From NCBI RefSeq assembly GCF_022539315.1, contig NC_066316.1, forward strand, positions 35,217,245 through 35,281,244: 64,000 nucleotides of DNA, read 5' to 3'. The notes beneath the pieces were generated by a model. That model searched no databases. It had not been told where the DNA came from and saw only the letters and a list, made by a program, of their open reading frames with translations. This document shows, piece by piece, positions 27,355-37,976 of this stretch (its first letter is position 1; each line of letters begins with the position of its first letter). Origin of the DNA: Serinus canaria. Taxonomy: Eukaryota; Chordata; Aves; Passeriformes; Fringillidae. Made by a program: the position numbers and the translations under genes.

Positions 27355-28246
27355 TGCATTATAGTCATTTCAATGCAAATTCACACAGGAATAGGTTTGT
27401 CATATTTTTCTTTTCCCCCTCAAAGGGCCCTCTCTGCACCAGCTCCAGGTCTCCCCCATCATAAGCCCACCTTCTGCATCCTGGCACCCCCCAGCCCAGA
27501 GCAGGACTGCACCCTCTTGTCCCCATATCACTGCCCCAGGCAGCACCTTTCTCCTTTTCCCCTTTCAACACACAAAGGCAGCATGAAATAAAAGGTTGAG
27601 CTCTTCAGAATATTTTTCTCCCAAAACTTTCAACAACTACAGTGCAATTAAAAGAATGAGCACTTCTGATTAATCAAACTGATAGTTTTACTTCCTCATT
27701 AGAAGAACTGGTTTTCTACCAGCAGACTCCAACTGCGATGGACAGACAGACATTAATATAATTAAAGGCAGGGAAAAATAAACTATAGAAAACAAGTAAA
27801 AAATTTTACCCAAAATAAAAACTCCTTTATATCATCTGTCAGTTCTTGCCAGTGTGAAACATCACTGGAATTCAAGTATATATGTTTTATAAGATATAAA
27901 CTAAAGTTTAATAAAAGGGAAATATGCTATTCTGTGTTTTGACAGGTAATTATTCTATGTCTGTATGAGATTGTGTGAAGTATGAAATAACAAAATATTC
28001 AGACTCCTCTAATTTAAGCCTTAAAATAAAGTAGAAGAAAACGGGTTAGCTGCTGTCTTCCTGGTAAAGGCTTCTGGTCTAGTTCAGATCCAGTAACCAA
28101 TGTGACATTATAACCAGAGACATAACAAGAAGCAGCTTGGACCATGAAAAAGCTCTCTGGTTTTTCAAAACAAATCAGTCTTTTTTGGATGTGTGCACAG
28201 CCTGCTGCTCTTTAAATCTTCAGAGCACTGAAAACATGGCATTTAC

Positions 28247-28438
28247 CTCCCAAAATCCAGGCAAGTTTGTCCTGAGAAATAGAAGTACTCTTACATAGAC
28301 AGGATTGGGTTGTCTGTGATTGAGTTTCTTCGTTTGGGCTGAGCAATTGTTGGGTATTCTCGAAGGCTGCACAGAGACACTGACTGCATTTGGCATGCTG
28401 CATTGAGTTGACACAATCATTCGTCCTCTTTGCACAGT
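28247..28438 (-). CDS. candidate internal exon, two open frames, unrecognised
   Basis: On the minus strand a textbook acceptor (tgttgtttcttttcttccag) precedes 192 nt (64 codons), ending at the donor GGGAG|gtaaat. Two frames are open throughout. Phase 0 contains GRMIVSTQCSMPNAVSVSV and LNHRQPNPVY. The other frame (phase 1) contains TNDCVNSMQHAKCSQCLC and SISQDKLAWILG, and is cysteine-rich. The phase-0 frame joins the candidate exons at 30488-30555 (which ends in phase 0) and 18070-18205 (which starts in phase 0). An internal donor (CTAT|gtaaga) after NPVY could give a shorter form in the same phase. I recognise neither frame. The strong acceptor is the best evidence. Confidence 0.35.
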
Positions 28439-30487
28439 CTGGAAGAAAAGAAACAACAACAGGTATGGGGATTAAAGAATTCAACTTTGCTGGTCTATTT
28501 ACACCAGACAAATAGAGTACCTGGAGTATCTGGAATCAGCACATTTCCACCTTAAGAACAAGGAATCCAAAGAGCTTCCAGTGCCATCTTGCCAAGTGTT
28601 TCTCCCACTAGGAACTTGAAGTGACAAACTAGACTGAGATTCAAGGCAAGGTTTGGGCTTCAATCCAGCTGTCTGTAGCATCCTTCAAAAGCCAACAGAG
28701 TTGCACAGCTCACCCTCTGCCCAATTTTCCCTCCAACAAACAAGAAAAGGATGACAACATGCAGCCAGATAATGCAAAATGACATTGTGGGGAAAAGAAC
28801 AAAGCAAGAAAGAACAGTCAGCCCTTAATTTCACTGTATATCAACAGTGAAATTATTGACACATAAAACAACAGAAACTAAAACATTCCCAGTTTGAATG
28901 GAGCAAAACTCTTTCCTTATAACACATGATTATATGAAGCATAGTTTTATTTGTATCTAATTTCAGGATCTTAGAAGTCCATGCATTTCCACATGACCCT
29001 TAGAATCTTTTCTCACAAAACCTTTCATTGTTAAGGAACATTGAGTCAGTCAGCCAGAACTCTTTGTCAAAGCACTGTGGTTTTGGCTCAATACTAAACA
29101 ATAAGGTCTCATTTTGGCTATTATACTAAACAATAAGCATTTTCATAGATACACCAAGGATTCTGAATACTTTCAGTTATTCTAAAATTTTGTGGAAAAA
29201 AAAGATTGACTGGTTCTTAGAGACATGAAAACTTTATTATAACACCTCAATTATTTGCTTTACTCTTTATGCAAATAATACAAAGTAGGGTATGTGTTTA
29301 TAACACAATATATTTGTCAAAGAATACAGCACAAGCCATACACCATTCTGACAAACATTCTGCCAAAATGGCAGGTGAGGAGAAAATGTGGAAGCAACAT
29401 GATGAAAATGTCCAAGTCAGTCAGTATCAGAAAATGAGCTCTTTATTTTGTCCTGTCTTCCTTTTAATTACAGGTCATACCTTCCTAGAGGCTGAATGTG
29501 CCATTATATATAATGCTACATAATACAATGTAAGTCTGAATTTTCAGTTTCATCTGGAAATTTCAAATATTTTATTTTAAATATCGATATCTCAGTACTA
29601 GCTAGCAAATACTGTTAGGGAAAAACCTCAAAACTTTTGTTTTCTATAGGAGGAAATGAACCACCCACCAATATCATGTTCTATTCCAATCATTCATCAA
29701 GATATAATTAATTAAATTTTTATCATTCCACCGAATGGAGAAAACAATCTTTAACAATGGTCTACAGAGCTGTAGCCATTAATCTCAGGTCAAAGGCCAT
29801 GAAGAAATGGCCTGAAAAGGTACTTTAATTAACACTAAGTATTTTTTACAAGTGATAATCATGATCGTTTTAGTATGTGCCAAGCAGAAGATAAGACTGA
29901 TGAATCTCTTGTGGTTAGAGTATTGATTTGTAATTTATATGAGAGAAAGATATTTAAACAGAAGGGAAAAAGTATCAAACACTCAGATCAAAGGTTATAG
30001 TATCTTACAGATCTAGGAGGACTTTGCTTTTCTTTTGAAGAACATGCTTCTCGTGTAAGTTATCATGTACCCCACAAAATAGAAAAATATTGAGCTTTAT
30101 GACATGGCAGCCATATTTGTATACACTATGTTGACTTGTTGACTTGTTACTCAAAAGGAATACTTACAAAGTCCTAAATCTAAACATTTGAGCACTTGTT
30201 TTCAGCCCTTTCATAATTTTGTAGATCAAGTTTTCAAAATATCAGCATTTGTGAAAATCAAACTCAGAGGTCCCATTCAACAGTAGGTATCCAAGGTGAG
30301 TCTTGTGCCTCATGAAGAGACTTGTACCCTGTACACCTTCAGAAGAGTCGCATGGCAAGATAAATGAAAGAGATACTACAAGCTGGCAGGTGACAATTCC
30401 CCAGATTTTTGGAAAGATCTGTGCTCTAAAGCTACAGATCTCAATATAATCTAAATTACCATTAAAGATACACCCGTCTCAACTTAC
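28439..30487. other. non-coding stretch with a local 31-bp duplication
   Basis: No gene recognised. At 29081-29138 a segment beginning ttttggct and containing atactaaacaataag is repeated at a spacing of about 31 bp with one small indel. Confidence 0.5.
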
Positions 30488-30555
30488 TGCAATGCTTGAG
30501 CTTTGCCTTTTCCAAAATAGAGAGCCTTCTGCATCTGAGCCATTGCATTTTATTG
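30488..30555 (-). CDS. candidate small exon, unrecognised
   Basis: On the minus strand the T-rich acceptor ggtattttgtttttaatag precedes 68 nt ending at a consensus donor (TTGCA|gtaagt). One open frame (phase 1 in, phase 0 out) contains SDAEGSLFWKRQSSSIA, and a second frame is also open. It lies just beyond the 3' end of the endogenous retrovirus LTR at 30.6 kb, so part of the T-rich tract may belong to the element flank. Its phases fit between 32877-33014 and 28247-28438. Confidence 0.25.
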
Positions 30556-30609
30556 CTATTAAAAACAAAATACCAAAAAAAAACAAAACAGAAACTTTCC
30601 CTCCACCAT

Positions 30610-31310
30610 ATGGGGTTTGGCTGTTCGTCTCTGCTCCCACACACGCTTAGGATGGTTCTTGCATGCTGGGCCTCAAAAGATGAGTCTGGACTCCAGGTTT
30701 TTGGTTTTTTGGTCTTCAGAATTGTTTATTGTTTCTCATCTACAAAGTCCCTTCTCTGCCCGGCCTGGATCTGACCACCACGGCAGCCAAAGGCACTCTG
30801 ACCACCCCCAAGGTGGTCACATCTTTTATAACAAAAACTACGTATATCATATTTACTTTTTATCCCCAATACCTATCACCCTCGTCACCAAGTACACCCT
30901 CACCCCAGACCAATCCACAAGTGCCAACACCACACCAGAAGATGGACGACAAGAAGAAGAGCCCTGTGACACGCCCTGATTCCTCCATCTTGTCTCCATA
31001 ACCCCCCTGTACCAAAACCCCAAAATCTGTGTTTCACCCTATAATTATGTCTTCCCTTCACCATTCACACCCGAGTGATTCCTACAGGTTTCATCTCCTC
31101 ATACATCGGTGGCACATCCCTAGATGGATCAAAATCAAGCCCCCAAGTGCTTCTGGCAACATTCCAAGGCTCCCGAGCCCCCCAAGGGTTTTCTCGGTAG
31201 CTCTGGACATCAGGAGTGATGTGCTGAGTTCCCACAGCACCAAGAATCTCTTTTCCTTGAATTTTAAGAGGCATTCAATTACTTTTTCTGCCAATTTCCC
31301 ATCTCTTTAG
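30610..31310 (-). mobile_element. endogenous retrovirus 3' end: internal tail plus LTR
   Basis: This G/C-richer block reads on the minus strand as the end of a provirus. From 31310 to 31065 there is degraded internal sequence, with a short open frame ending WGLDFDPSRDVPPMYEEMKP shortly before a TGA at 31065-31067. Next come a purine-rich patch (gaagggaag) and then LTR-like sequence. The LTR part has a TATA box (ttataaaagat, complement of 30821-30831), a polyadenylation signal AATAAA (complement of 30725-30730) about 95 bp further, and a U5-like remainder containing 'gagtccagactcatctt' and 'gtgtgtgggagcagag'. This order is that of songbird-type endogenous retrovirus LTRs. No gag, pol or complete env frame remains and the second LTR is not in the window, so the copy is truncated or rearranged. 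The outer boundaries and the family are uncertain. Confidence 0.6.
30725..30831 (-). promoter_or_regulatory. LTR core: TATA box, R hairpin, poly(A) signal
   Basis: In minus orientation, ttataaaagat (30821-30831) is followed within 3 bases by a perfect 7-bp hairpin, GACCACC/GGTGGTC with a 5-base loop (30800-30818). AATAAA follows at 30725-30730. TATA and poly(A) signal about 95 bp apart is the layout of the U3/R region of retroviral LTRs. Whether it still drives transcription is unknown. Confidence 0.5.
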
Positions 31311-32876
31311 CCAATTGAAATGATTTCTTTTCTATGGTGTCATGTTCCACAGAACATTTTGGAGAAAATAAGTTGCCTTTCAGCACATGAAGCAACAGCA
31401 AAAAATCCTGCATTTAATCATCTAAGAAAACCACAGCAGAACTAGTAATGAGTGAGCTACACAAGAGATTCTCTCCACAGCTGTTGCTAGAGTACACCAA
31501 GTAAAGTTTTCATGGAGTGGAAGTCCTGTTTTGCCGTACAAGCTTCCCCAAAGCTGGTCTGGTGCAGAGAAGCTGGGAAGCATACAGCCAGCTTTCCTTC
31601 TGTTACTTTGCATTGGACTGTTTCATTTCTCACTAAAACCAAAGAAAGTTTTACTCTGTGGAAGGGGAAAAAAGGAGGAAAAAAGAGCTGAAAGTCTGAA
31701 ATTTGGCATTTTAGCAACAAATCTAAGAATATTTAAATTATTCCATCAAGCTCTTTTGTTTTGACAGGTGCTTCAAAAATTATTTGATAGTTCACATCTT
31801 TCTAATGTCATCAGTGTAATATTGTACAAAGTATATGTGAATTATCTTATGGGCCTAATGTACCAAGCAGAGGGAGTAAATCCAGCTGTCTCTGGGGACA
31901 TTAGTTTGTTTTAGCATGTGCCAATTCACATTGAACTTGAAACTGATGTTGTTCCCCGTTGTGAAGTTGTATCACTTATGGACCCTTGTAATCCTTCCAC
32001 AAGTGAAGAAAGAATGTTCATTAGAATAAAAGCTGTGAGCATTTTAAGGGGTGATTCTTCAACAGTGAATGAGACTTTCCCTGTGGGAAAAAAAAAAACA
32101 ACACAAAAAACAAACAAAAAAAAAAAAAAAACCCCAAAAAAAACCAAAGAAAACCCCCAAAAAAAAACAGTGATAGAGTCAATATCCAATATCTTAATGG
32201 GCCTTACACGGCTAAACAAGGCAATGAAATTAAAGACTTATGCTTCCTCTGTTTGATAATAGGGTTAAGAAACTTGGGAAATTTTGCTACACTTTAACAT
32301 CAGTATTTATGCTCACCTGTGAAATTCCAAGGGCATTACAATATGGTCATCTTAACAGCTCCTGGTTTGGATTTCAATGAGAGCTCAGAGAGCTCCAAGC
32401 CCTTAGCACTGCAGAAACACAACCACTTTTATCAAGGCATCCAAATTTCTGTCCAACAGCCAACATTTCAGTTTGAGATTTTTACTCCTCATTCATGGTC
32501 CCATTTGGGATCTGATCTTTTCAACACATTTGCTGTGTTCAAAATAGGTGAGTTCCATCAGGAATATGGAAGAACAGATAGAGCAATGGATGGCACCTCT
32601 GTACAGGAAAACAAGGATGGAACGCGACGCACGCTTTCCGAGTGCACAGAATAATGGGAGGAAATCAGACTTGCCAAAGAAAAGGGTCAGGCAGAGAACA
32701 AAGCTTGGCTGTTTTGGCTGCACAAGGACAGCTGCTAGCAGCCAGAAAATTGTCAAAGAAGGACCTGAATGCCTAGAGCTTATCCTAAGTCGATGCTCTC
32801 TCTACAAGCAGCCTCAGGAAGCTGCCACCATTATGGTCCAGTGAGACAGGAACAGAGCACGGCATATTGTACTCAC
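31311..32876. other. non-coding stretch with an A/C tract
   Basis: No gene recognised. An A-rich, C-interrupted tract covers 32088-32169. Plus-strand open frames around 32319-32844 are moderately long but start at non-ATG codons and contain no known motif. Confidence 0.45.
32088..32169. repeat. A/C low-complexity tract
   Basis: About 80 bases of A runs interrupted by one to five C (for example aaaccccaaaaaaaaccaaag). Confidence 0.9.
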
Positions 32877-33014
32877 GTGAAACTGCTCTCCTACAGTATA
32901 CCTTGAATAGCTTTCCATCACAGTGTTCTTTCAAATAGCTTATCAGCAGCAGGAAATATTTCCCAAGCTGGAGAAACTGCCAAAGCAGGTGAGGGAAGGT
33001 GATCTGAACAGTAC
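32877..33014 (-). CDS. candidate internal exon, unrecognised
   Basis: On the minus strand 138 nt are open (phase 1 in, phase 1 out) between an acceptor gaggaagcag at 33015 and a strong donor TTTCAC|gtgagt. The frame contains FPHLLWQFLQLGKYFLLL and SYLKEHCDGKLFKVYC, a hydrophobic helix-like run followed by a basic, cysteine-containing tail. The acceptor has a poor pyrimidine tract. On the plus strand the same place also offers a splice-bounded segment (tttcaaatag|...GCAG|gtgagg), so strand is not settled. Confidence 0.25.
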
Positions 33015-36000
33015 CTGCTTCCTCAGAAATGGTGACCAACAGCAGACAGACTTGTCCCCCATCTACATGTCTGAGTCTGTTCTTGTGTTTAGGCTTACAT
33101 TCTACAAGAGGAGTCCATCTCCTCCACTACCCTTGGAAGAACAGAAGAAAATATCCGTACATTCTCCTCCAAGGCTGTTTTCCCACCTGTGATGTCAGCT
33201 GACTTACTCTAGATTTAAGCTTTAGAGAACCAAAAATTAAACTAAGTGGGTGAAACGAGGCAAGATCAGAAGCTCATGCCCCAAACTTACACATCAGGGC
33301 AGATTCTGCTTTTGGTTTTTGACAGAGTCTGTGGGGATGGTTTAAGTGGATGAGGAGAGCTGCAGCAGCAATTTCAGGAAGAGCTCATCAGAGCTGTATT
33401 TTTCTGCTAAGTCCAGAATCAAAGCACAGAAGAAATATGCTCAGGCTGAAGAAGAGTATTTGGCAGGGAGGGTAAAGTGGAGAGCTCAGTTTGCAATTGC
33501 ACAGATCCAAAATATTCCATCTATTCTGCAAACAAGAGGGAATCAGTGATGAACATCTGAGAACTTGAGAACATAAATCACCACTCTGATATAGGTGCCT
33601 ACTGATTTAATTTATGAGATTCACTACGAAGATGCAACTCATTCCGGGGAAGAAGCTGATTGTTCACCATGTTTGCAACATACTTACAAAGCCTCCTGAA
33701 TTGGAAATATAATTAGAAAATGTGCAGGCATACATTTAGAACTAATTACACAAGAAAGTATGTCATATTTTACCACACTTGCACCATATTTTAGAGAAAA
33801 CTTTAGACTCCTCATCTTCCACCTTAGAGCTGAGAACTGCATACTAGATAAGACCTTTTCTGTAGTAAGATTACAGACATTTTCTTGCTGAAATGTGTGA
33901 AATACCTCTCGTGCTTTAATTAAGATGACACTTTTTCAAAAACATTTTCATCCTCCAGCAAGCATCATGCATTCATAAGGTTCTGGAATCCTCCTTGCCC
34001 TGAAACAAAACTTTGACCATCACAAATCCTCACTATTGGCTTCTTCATATATGTTTGAACAGCTCTGACTATGTGAGATGTTTTAACAATGTGGCAGCTC
34101 TTGGGGGAGTGACACTGCAGCCTGCCTCATGAAGAGTGATATCTGGGAAAAACTTATGGCAATTCCAATGCCAGCAGCATCAGCAGCATCTCCTGTATGT
34201 AACTCAGGGCTGTGTTACATACACATGAGCCTTCCTTTCTGTGCATACACGGTAATCCTCAGAGAAATGTACAGCATTACCAAAAATGTTACTGCCTGGT
34301 GTCAGTTTAAGCAGCCAAGTCAACGTGGTTTGTGCATGGGCATGATGATTATATCTCACATTTTCCATTCAGTTACTGAAGTCATGCTTACTAGGGAGAA
34401 AAAATGGTATGGATTATTCTGCTCCAGTATGTGAAAAGCATGTGAAAGCCATGATTGATGACACGGCTCTGAGGAATAAGCCTCAATGACATCTGCAGCA
34501 CAGCTATGAGGTTACTAATAGCCACAACCTGTGAATTGAGAAAGAAGCCCTTAAAAATGATTGCTGACAAACACAATGAAAGAGATTTATGGATTGCCTA
34601 CGTCAAGAGTGCCCAATCCTCGCGAAGTGGATGGCTTGTCTCATTCATTATGCTACTGTGACATGAAAATGATATTCTGCTCCTTTCCTTTTTTTGTTTT
34701 TTTTTTCCATTTCTACTGAGTGAATATCAGAGACTCCCTTCAGGGAAAATAAACATGACTTATGTAGCCACTGAACTTTCAGGGATTTGAGCCCTTCATT
34801 CCCTTAATGGTTGAGGAAAACAAGATGTCTTTAGCTCCAAACAAAAGGGATATCACCTTATCAACAGTATATTTTAGCAAGTCTATTATATGGCTGTAAA
34901 GTCAAAGCCACTTTTAAATCCAATTATCTGAATTTTTACTGCCTTTATTCCTGAAAAGTGCTTATACTAAATCATTGGAGGTTGACATCTCTAGTGTTAA
35001 ATGTACTCAAACATTGCTCAGTTCACAGTGGTCAGAGTCCTTTCTCAAGTGAGTTGCTATAAAATACAGTCAGGAAGAATCTAGAAGACTCTCAGCCACG
35101 CACAGACAAGGACACAAGGGTTGTTTCTGTATCATATGGTAAAAACATATATATTAAAGATAGAAAAGAGACAGTGGGTCAAATAGTTAAAGGTGAAGAA
35201 GCCTCGTTCACAGGCAAAGGTTATTCTCAGAACTACTTGTAACCTGTATTGTCAGAGCACCTGCAGTGAACACTGGTTCTGACACTGTGATCTCCCACTT
35301 TAGTCTGGTGGAAAACCATGCAGCTGTGAAAGCTGAGTTGGAAACAGATATTCTTCTTATACCAGTCAAGGCTTCTCTGAGAGTGTGTCTTGCCATCCAG
35401 AGAAGAAAAAAGGAAGATAATGTCTGAATCTGCATATACAGGAATTCCTGAGATCCACAATTGACACAAAATGAAAAGGACCTTGTGCTTTTTGAAGGAT
35501 TTTTGTGTCTTAAGGTCTGGAGCCGAGACAGAATCTGTATGGAGGGAACAACAGGTAATGCAAAACTGCTGTGCTGCTAATTTATGTCAAACCAGCAACC
35601 TTAAAACTACAGACTGCTCCTGGGTCACAGGAGTTGTCGAGGCACTCTTTTTAGTCTCTGTTAATATGGGGTTCTGTCAGGTCAATCAAGCTCTCTGTCT
35701 GCTTGGGGATCTTACACTGCCACCCATCTGTGTGGTGGGATGCACCTGCACTGCTCCACAGCACATCGTGTTACACTGCTGAAGGGCTTGCTTACAGTTC
35801 CAGGGAGACAGGAACAGAGCATGGCTGTAGAGACATGCAGAGCCCATGTGCTCAAACAAAATATGAGAAGGAAACACCTTGATACACACAGAATCTACAG
35901 AATTTTACATGGATTACATCTACAAGTACGGTGATCTCTTTCATCTCTAACATTTAAATTAACATTTCCCCTCTAAAGAGAACATTTGGGAGTCAGATAT

Positions 36001-36910
36001 ACAGCCTAATTAGTTGTTAATCATCATCAAAGAGATAAGATATTAAAGGGTTACAGAAAAAGTTCAAATAATTATCTAACCTAGTCACAGAAAAAGAAAC
36101 ATCAGGCTGCAAATAAGTCAAAAGAGAATGAAATAATTTAAATCCAACACATGCTCTAATGAGAAAGATTGTGTATGGGAAATGTGACCAAAGGTATAAA
36201 ATGAACAGGCAAGCAGCTGGATGATGATGACTGCATTGTGGAAATATGAAGAAATTAGTGTATCTTGTGGATCATGTGGAAAGAAGAGGAAATTACTGTA
36301 TGTGGTGTGTCATGTAAAAACATAAGTTCCACCCCAGGCTTCATTATCAGAGCCTTCTTGTTGATATAGGCTGGTTTTGCTGCAGAATCCTGCAAGGATG
36401 GAGGTCACACAACATCCCCTGGCAGCATGTTCCTGTTGACCTCAGGATGAAAAATCTTATCTCTTTGAACTTCTGTTTCAACTTTACACCCATTTTCCTT
36501 TGTCAGGGACCTCTGCAAACAGCCTAGCACCATCGTAGAGACTAGGAGGCTGCTGTGAACCTCCCACTAAAACCTTCTTTTCTCCAAGGTACCTGAACCC
36601 ATATTACCTGGCCTCTGCTCTCAGGGCAAGCCATCTGGATCCCACCATCTTGGTGAGCCTCTGCAGAGCACACTCCAGTTTGCCCACGTCTCCCTTGTGG
36701 TCTCACATTCTCGCCCTGCTGGCTGCACTCCTCCATGCACATCTCAGCCCCTGCTGCAGGCAGGGGCTTTGCCCACAGGGTTTCCTGGAGCACACTGCCA
36801 AGATGGATGTCCACACTAGCTCCAAACCAGCCTGCTCTGCTGAAAAGCAGAGCACCATGTGGACTCAATTTCCTTGCCAAGGAAGTTAGTAGGAAGCAGG
36901 AGAAATTTAC
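33015..36910. other. stretch without a recognised gene
   Basis: No diagnostic repeat or gene. Frames around 33346-33549 (plus) and 35208-35469 (minus) are open but lack convincing splice pairs. 36540-36890 is a G/C-richer patch open on both strands. Confidence 0.45.
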
Positions 36911-36954
36911 CTGAGTGGATCGTCATGCTGCTGCAATCAGATGATTTCTGATAC
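36911..36954 (-). CDS. candidate 44-nt exon, unrecognised
   Basis: On the minus strand an acceptor (tgtctctaagcaggttattgcag) and a near-consensus donor (CACTCAG|gtaaat) enclose 44 nt open in one frame, containing YQKSSDCSSMTIHS. Entry phase 2 and exit phase 1 fit between the candidates at 37910-37976 and 32877-33014. It is too short to stand alone. Confidence 0.2.
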
Positions 36955-37909
36955 CTGCAATAACCTGCTTAGAGACAACTGGACAATACAGCATGGCACA
37001 AGTGGTACTGTGACCATCTCCTTCCATGAGGATGGAGAACAAGATGTGACTGTTCTAGCTGTAGCTGTGACAGTCTGAATACACTTAACAGCAGGCTTAG
37101 AACAGCTATCTTTGTGTTATAAATGTGAAGGTTTTAGAAGCCAAACTTTATCACCTACTGAGCTTCTTGAATGCTTGTGCTCTCAGCAACAGTGACCTTG
37201 AACCAACTCAGAGGTTTACTTTCCATAATGCAAGGACACCCTCACACCCAGTATATAGTACCCAGTACCAAATACATCCTAGACAGAGGCAGATGTAAAT
37301 GTTGGCTGCTTCCTGATACCATAACTGTGAGTTACAAGCTTCTGATAGTATAACTGTCTCTTTGTCCTCACTAAACTCTGTATTTAGCCTGAATTATAAA
37401 TGTCTCTTTTTTTTCCCCTCAAAAATGTATGCAAAATCCTATAAGGGATGTAAAGAAAAACTGTGCATGTGTCATGCTGAAATGCAAAATGAGATGCCAG
37501 GCAGTCAATTGTGTAAGACTACTTTAAGTAAATATTACAATATTGAAATTATAAAGTCAGCTTTAGAGTGGGTAGGGAGGAGGAGGAGAAGGGAAAGAAG
37601 AGTATATGCTACAAAGGTATAAAACAGTTAAATGAACCAGAAAGACTATCTTACCAATAAATATGCAGAGCAGATTCTCAAACATTCTCAAACACCTGAG
37701 ATGTACTGCATTTTATTTGAAAGGATATATGAGACACTGCCTGTGTCATTATCTGAAAGGCATATTCATTAGTATGGTACATTAATGTTAAGTCATTTAG
37801 TCTGTGTTTGCTTGAAGACAGGGCAATTTCAAATTTAGCACTGTACAATCAGCCAGGTCTTATGGAGCCCTTCTTTGAAGTTTCTGAAAAATTTTAACTG
37901 TTCACATAC

Positions 37910-37976
37910 CTGGAAAACTCTGAGCCTGGGCTGGAGAAGTCATTTTGGGCTGATACCCTCCTTCTCAACATGTCTG
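37910..37976 (-). CDS. candidate 67-nt exon, unrecognised
   Basis: On the minus strand an acceptor ending ctatctaccag (with a NAGNAG alternative, cagcag) and a strong donor (TTCCAG|gtatgt) enclose 67 nt. Only one frame is open; it contains DMLRRRVSAQNDFSSPGSEF. It enters in phase 1 and leaves in phase 2, which joins 42261-42350 upstream and 36911-36954 downstream. Confidence 0.3.

Larger units (their letters stand above)
18206..28246. other. long stretch without a recognised gene
   Basis: A/T-rich, with no diagnostic interspersed repeat. One possible minus-strand exon is 20533-20705 (acceptor ctcttctag, open frame with REMFELCQKKVLKSG, weak donor GAA|gtactt), but its phase does not join the rest of the candidate chain. 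A T/G tract lies at 20065-20118, a 16-bp tandem duplication (gaaggtgaaagaaaat) at 18845-18886, a 10-bp tandem (ggcctcttgg) at 24363-24388 and an A/C tract at 27310-27354. The patch 27420-27580 is unusually C-rich. Confidence 0.5.

Noticed and set aside
32319..32654. 111-codon plus frame
   Set aside because: Starts at GTG, no motif, no convincing acceptor; open on part of the other strand as well.
36542..36889. Overlapping open frames of 112 and 79 codons on opposite strands
   Set aside because: Locally G/C-rich patch with few stops; no motif or splice support.
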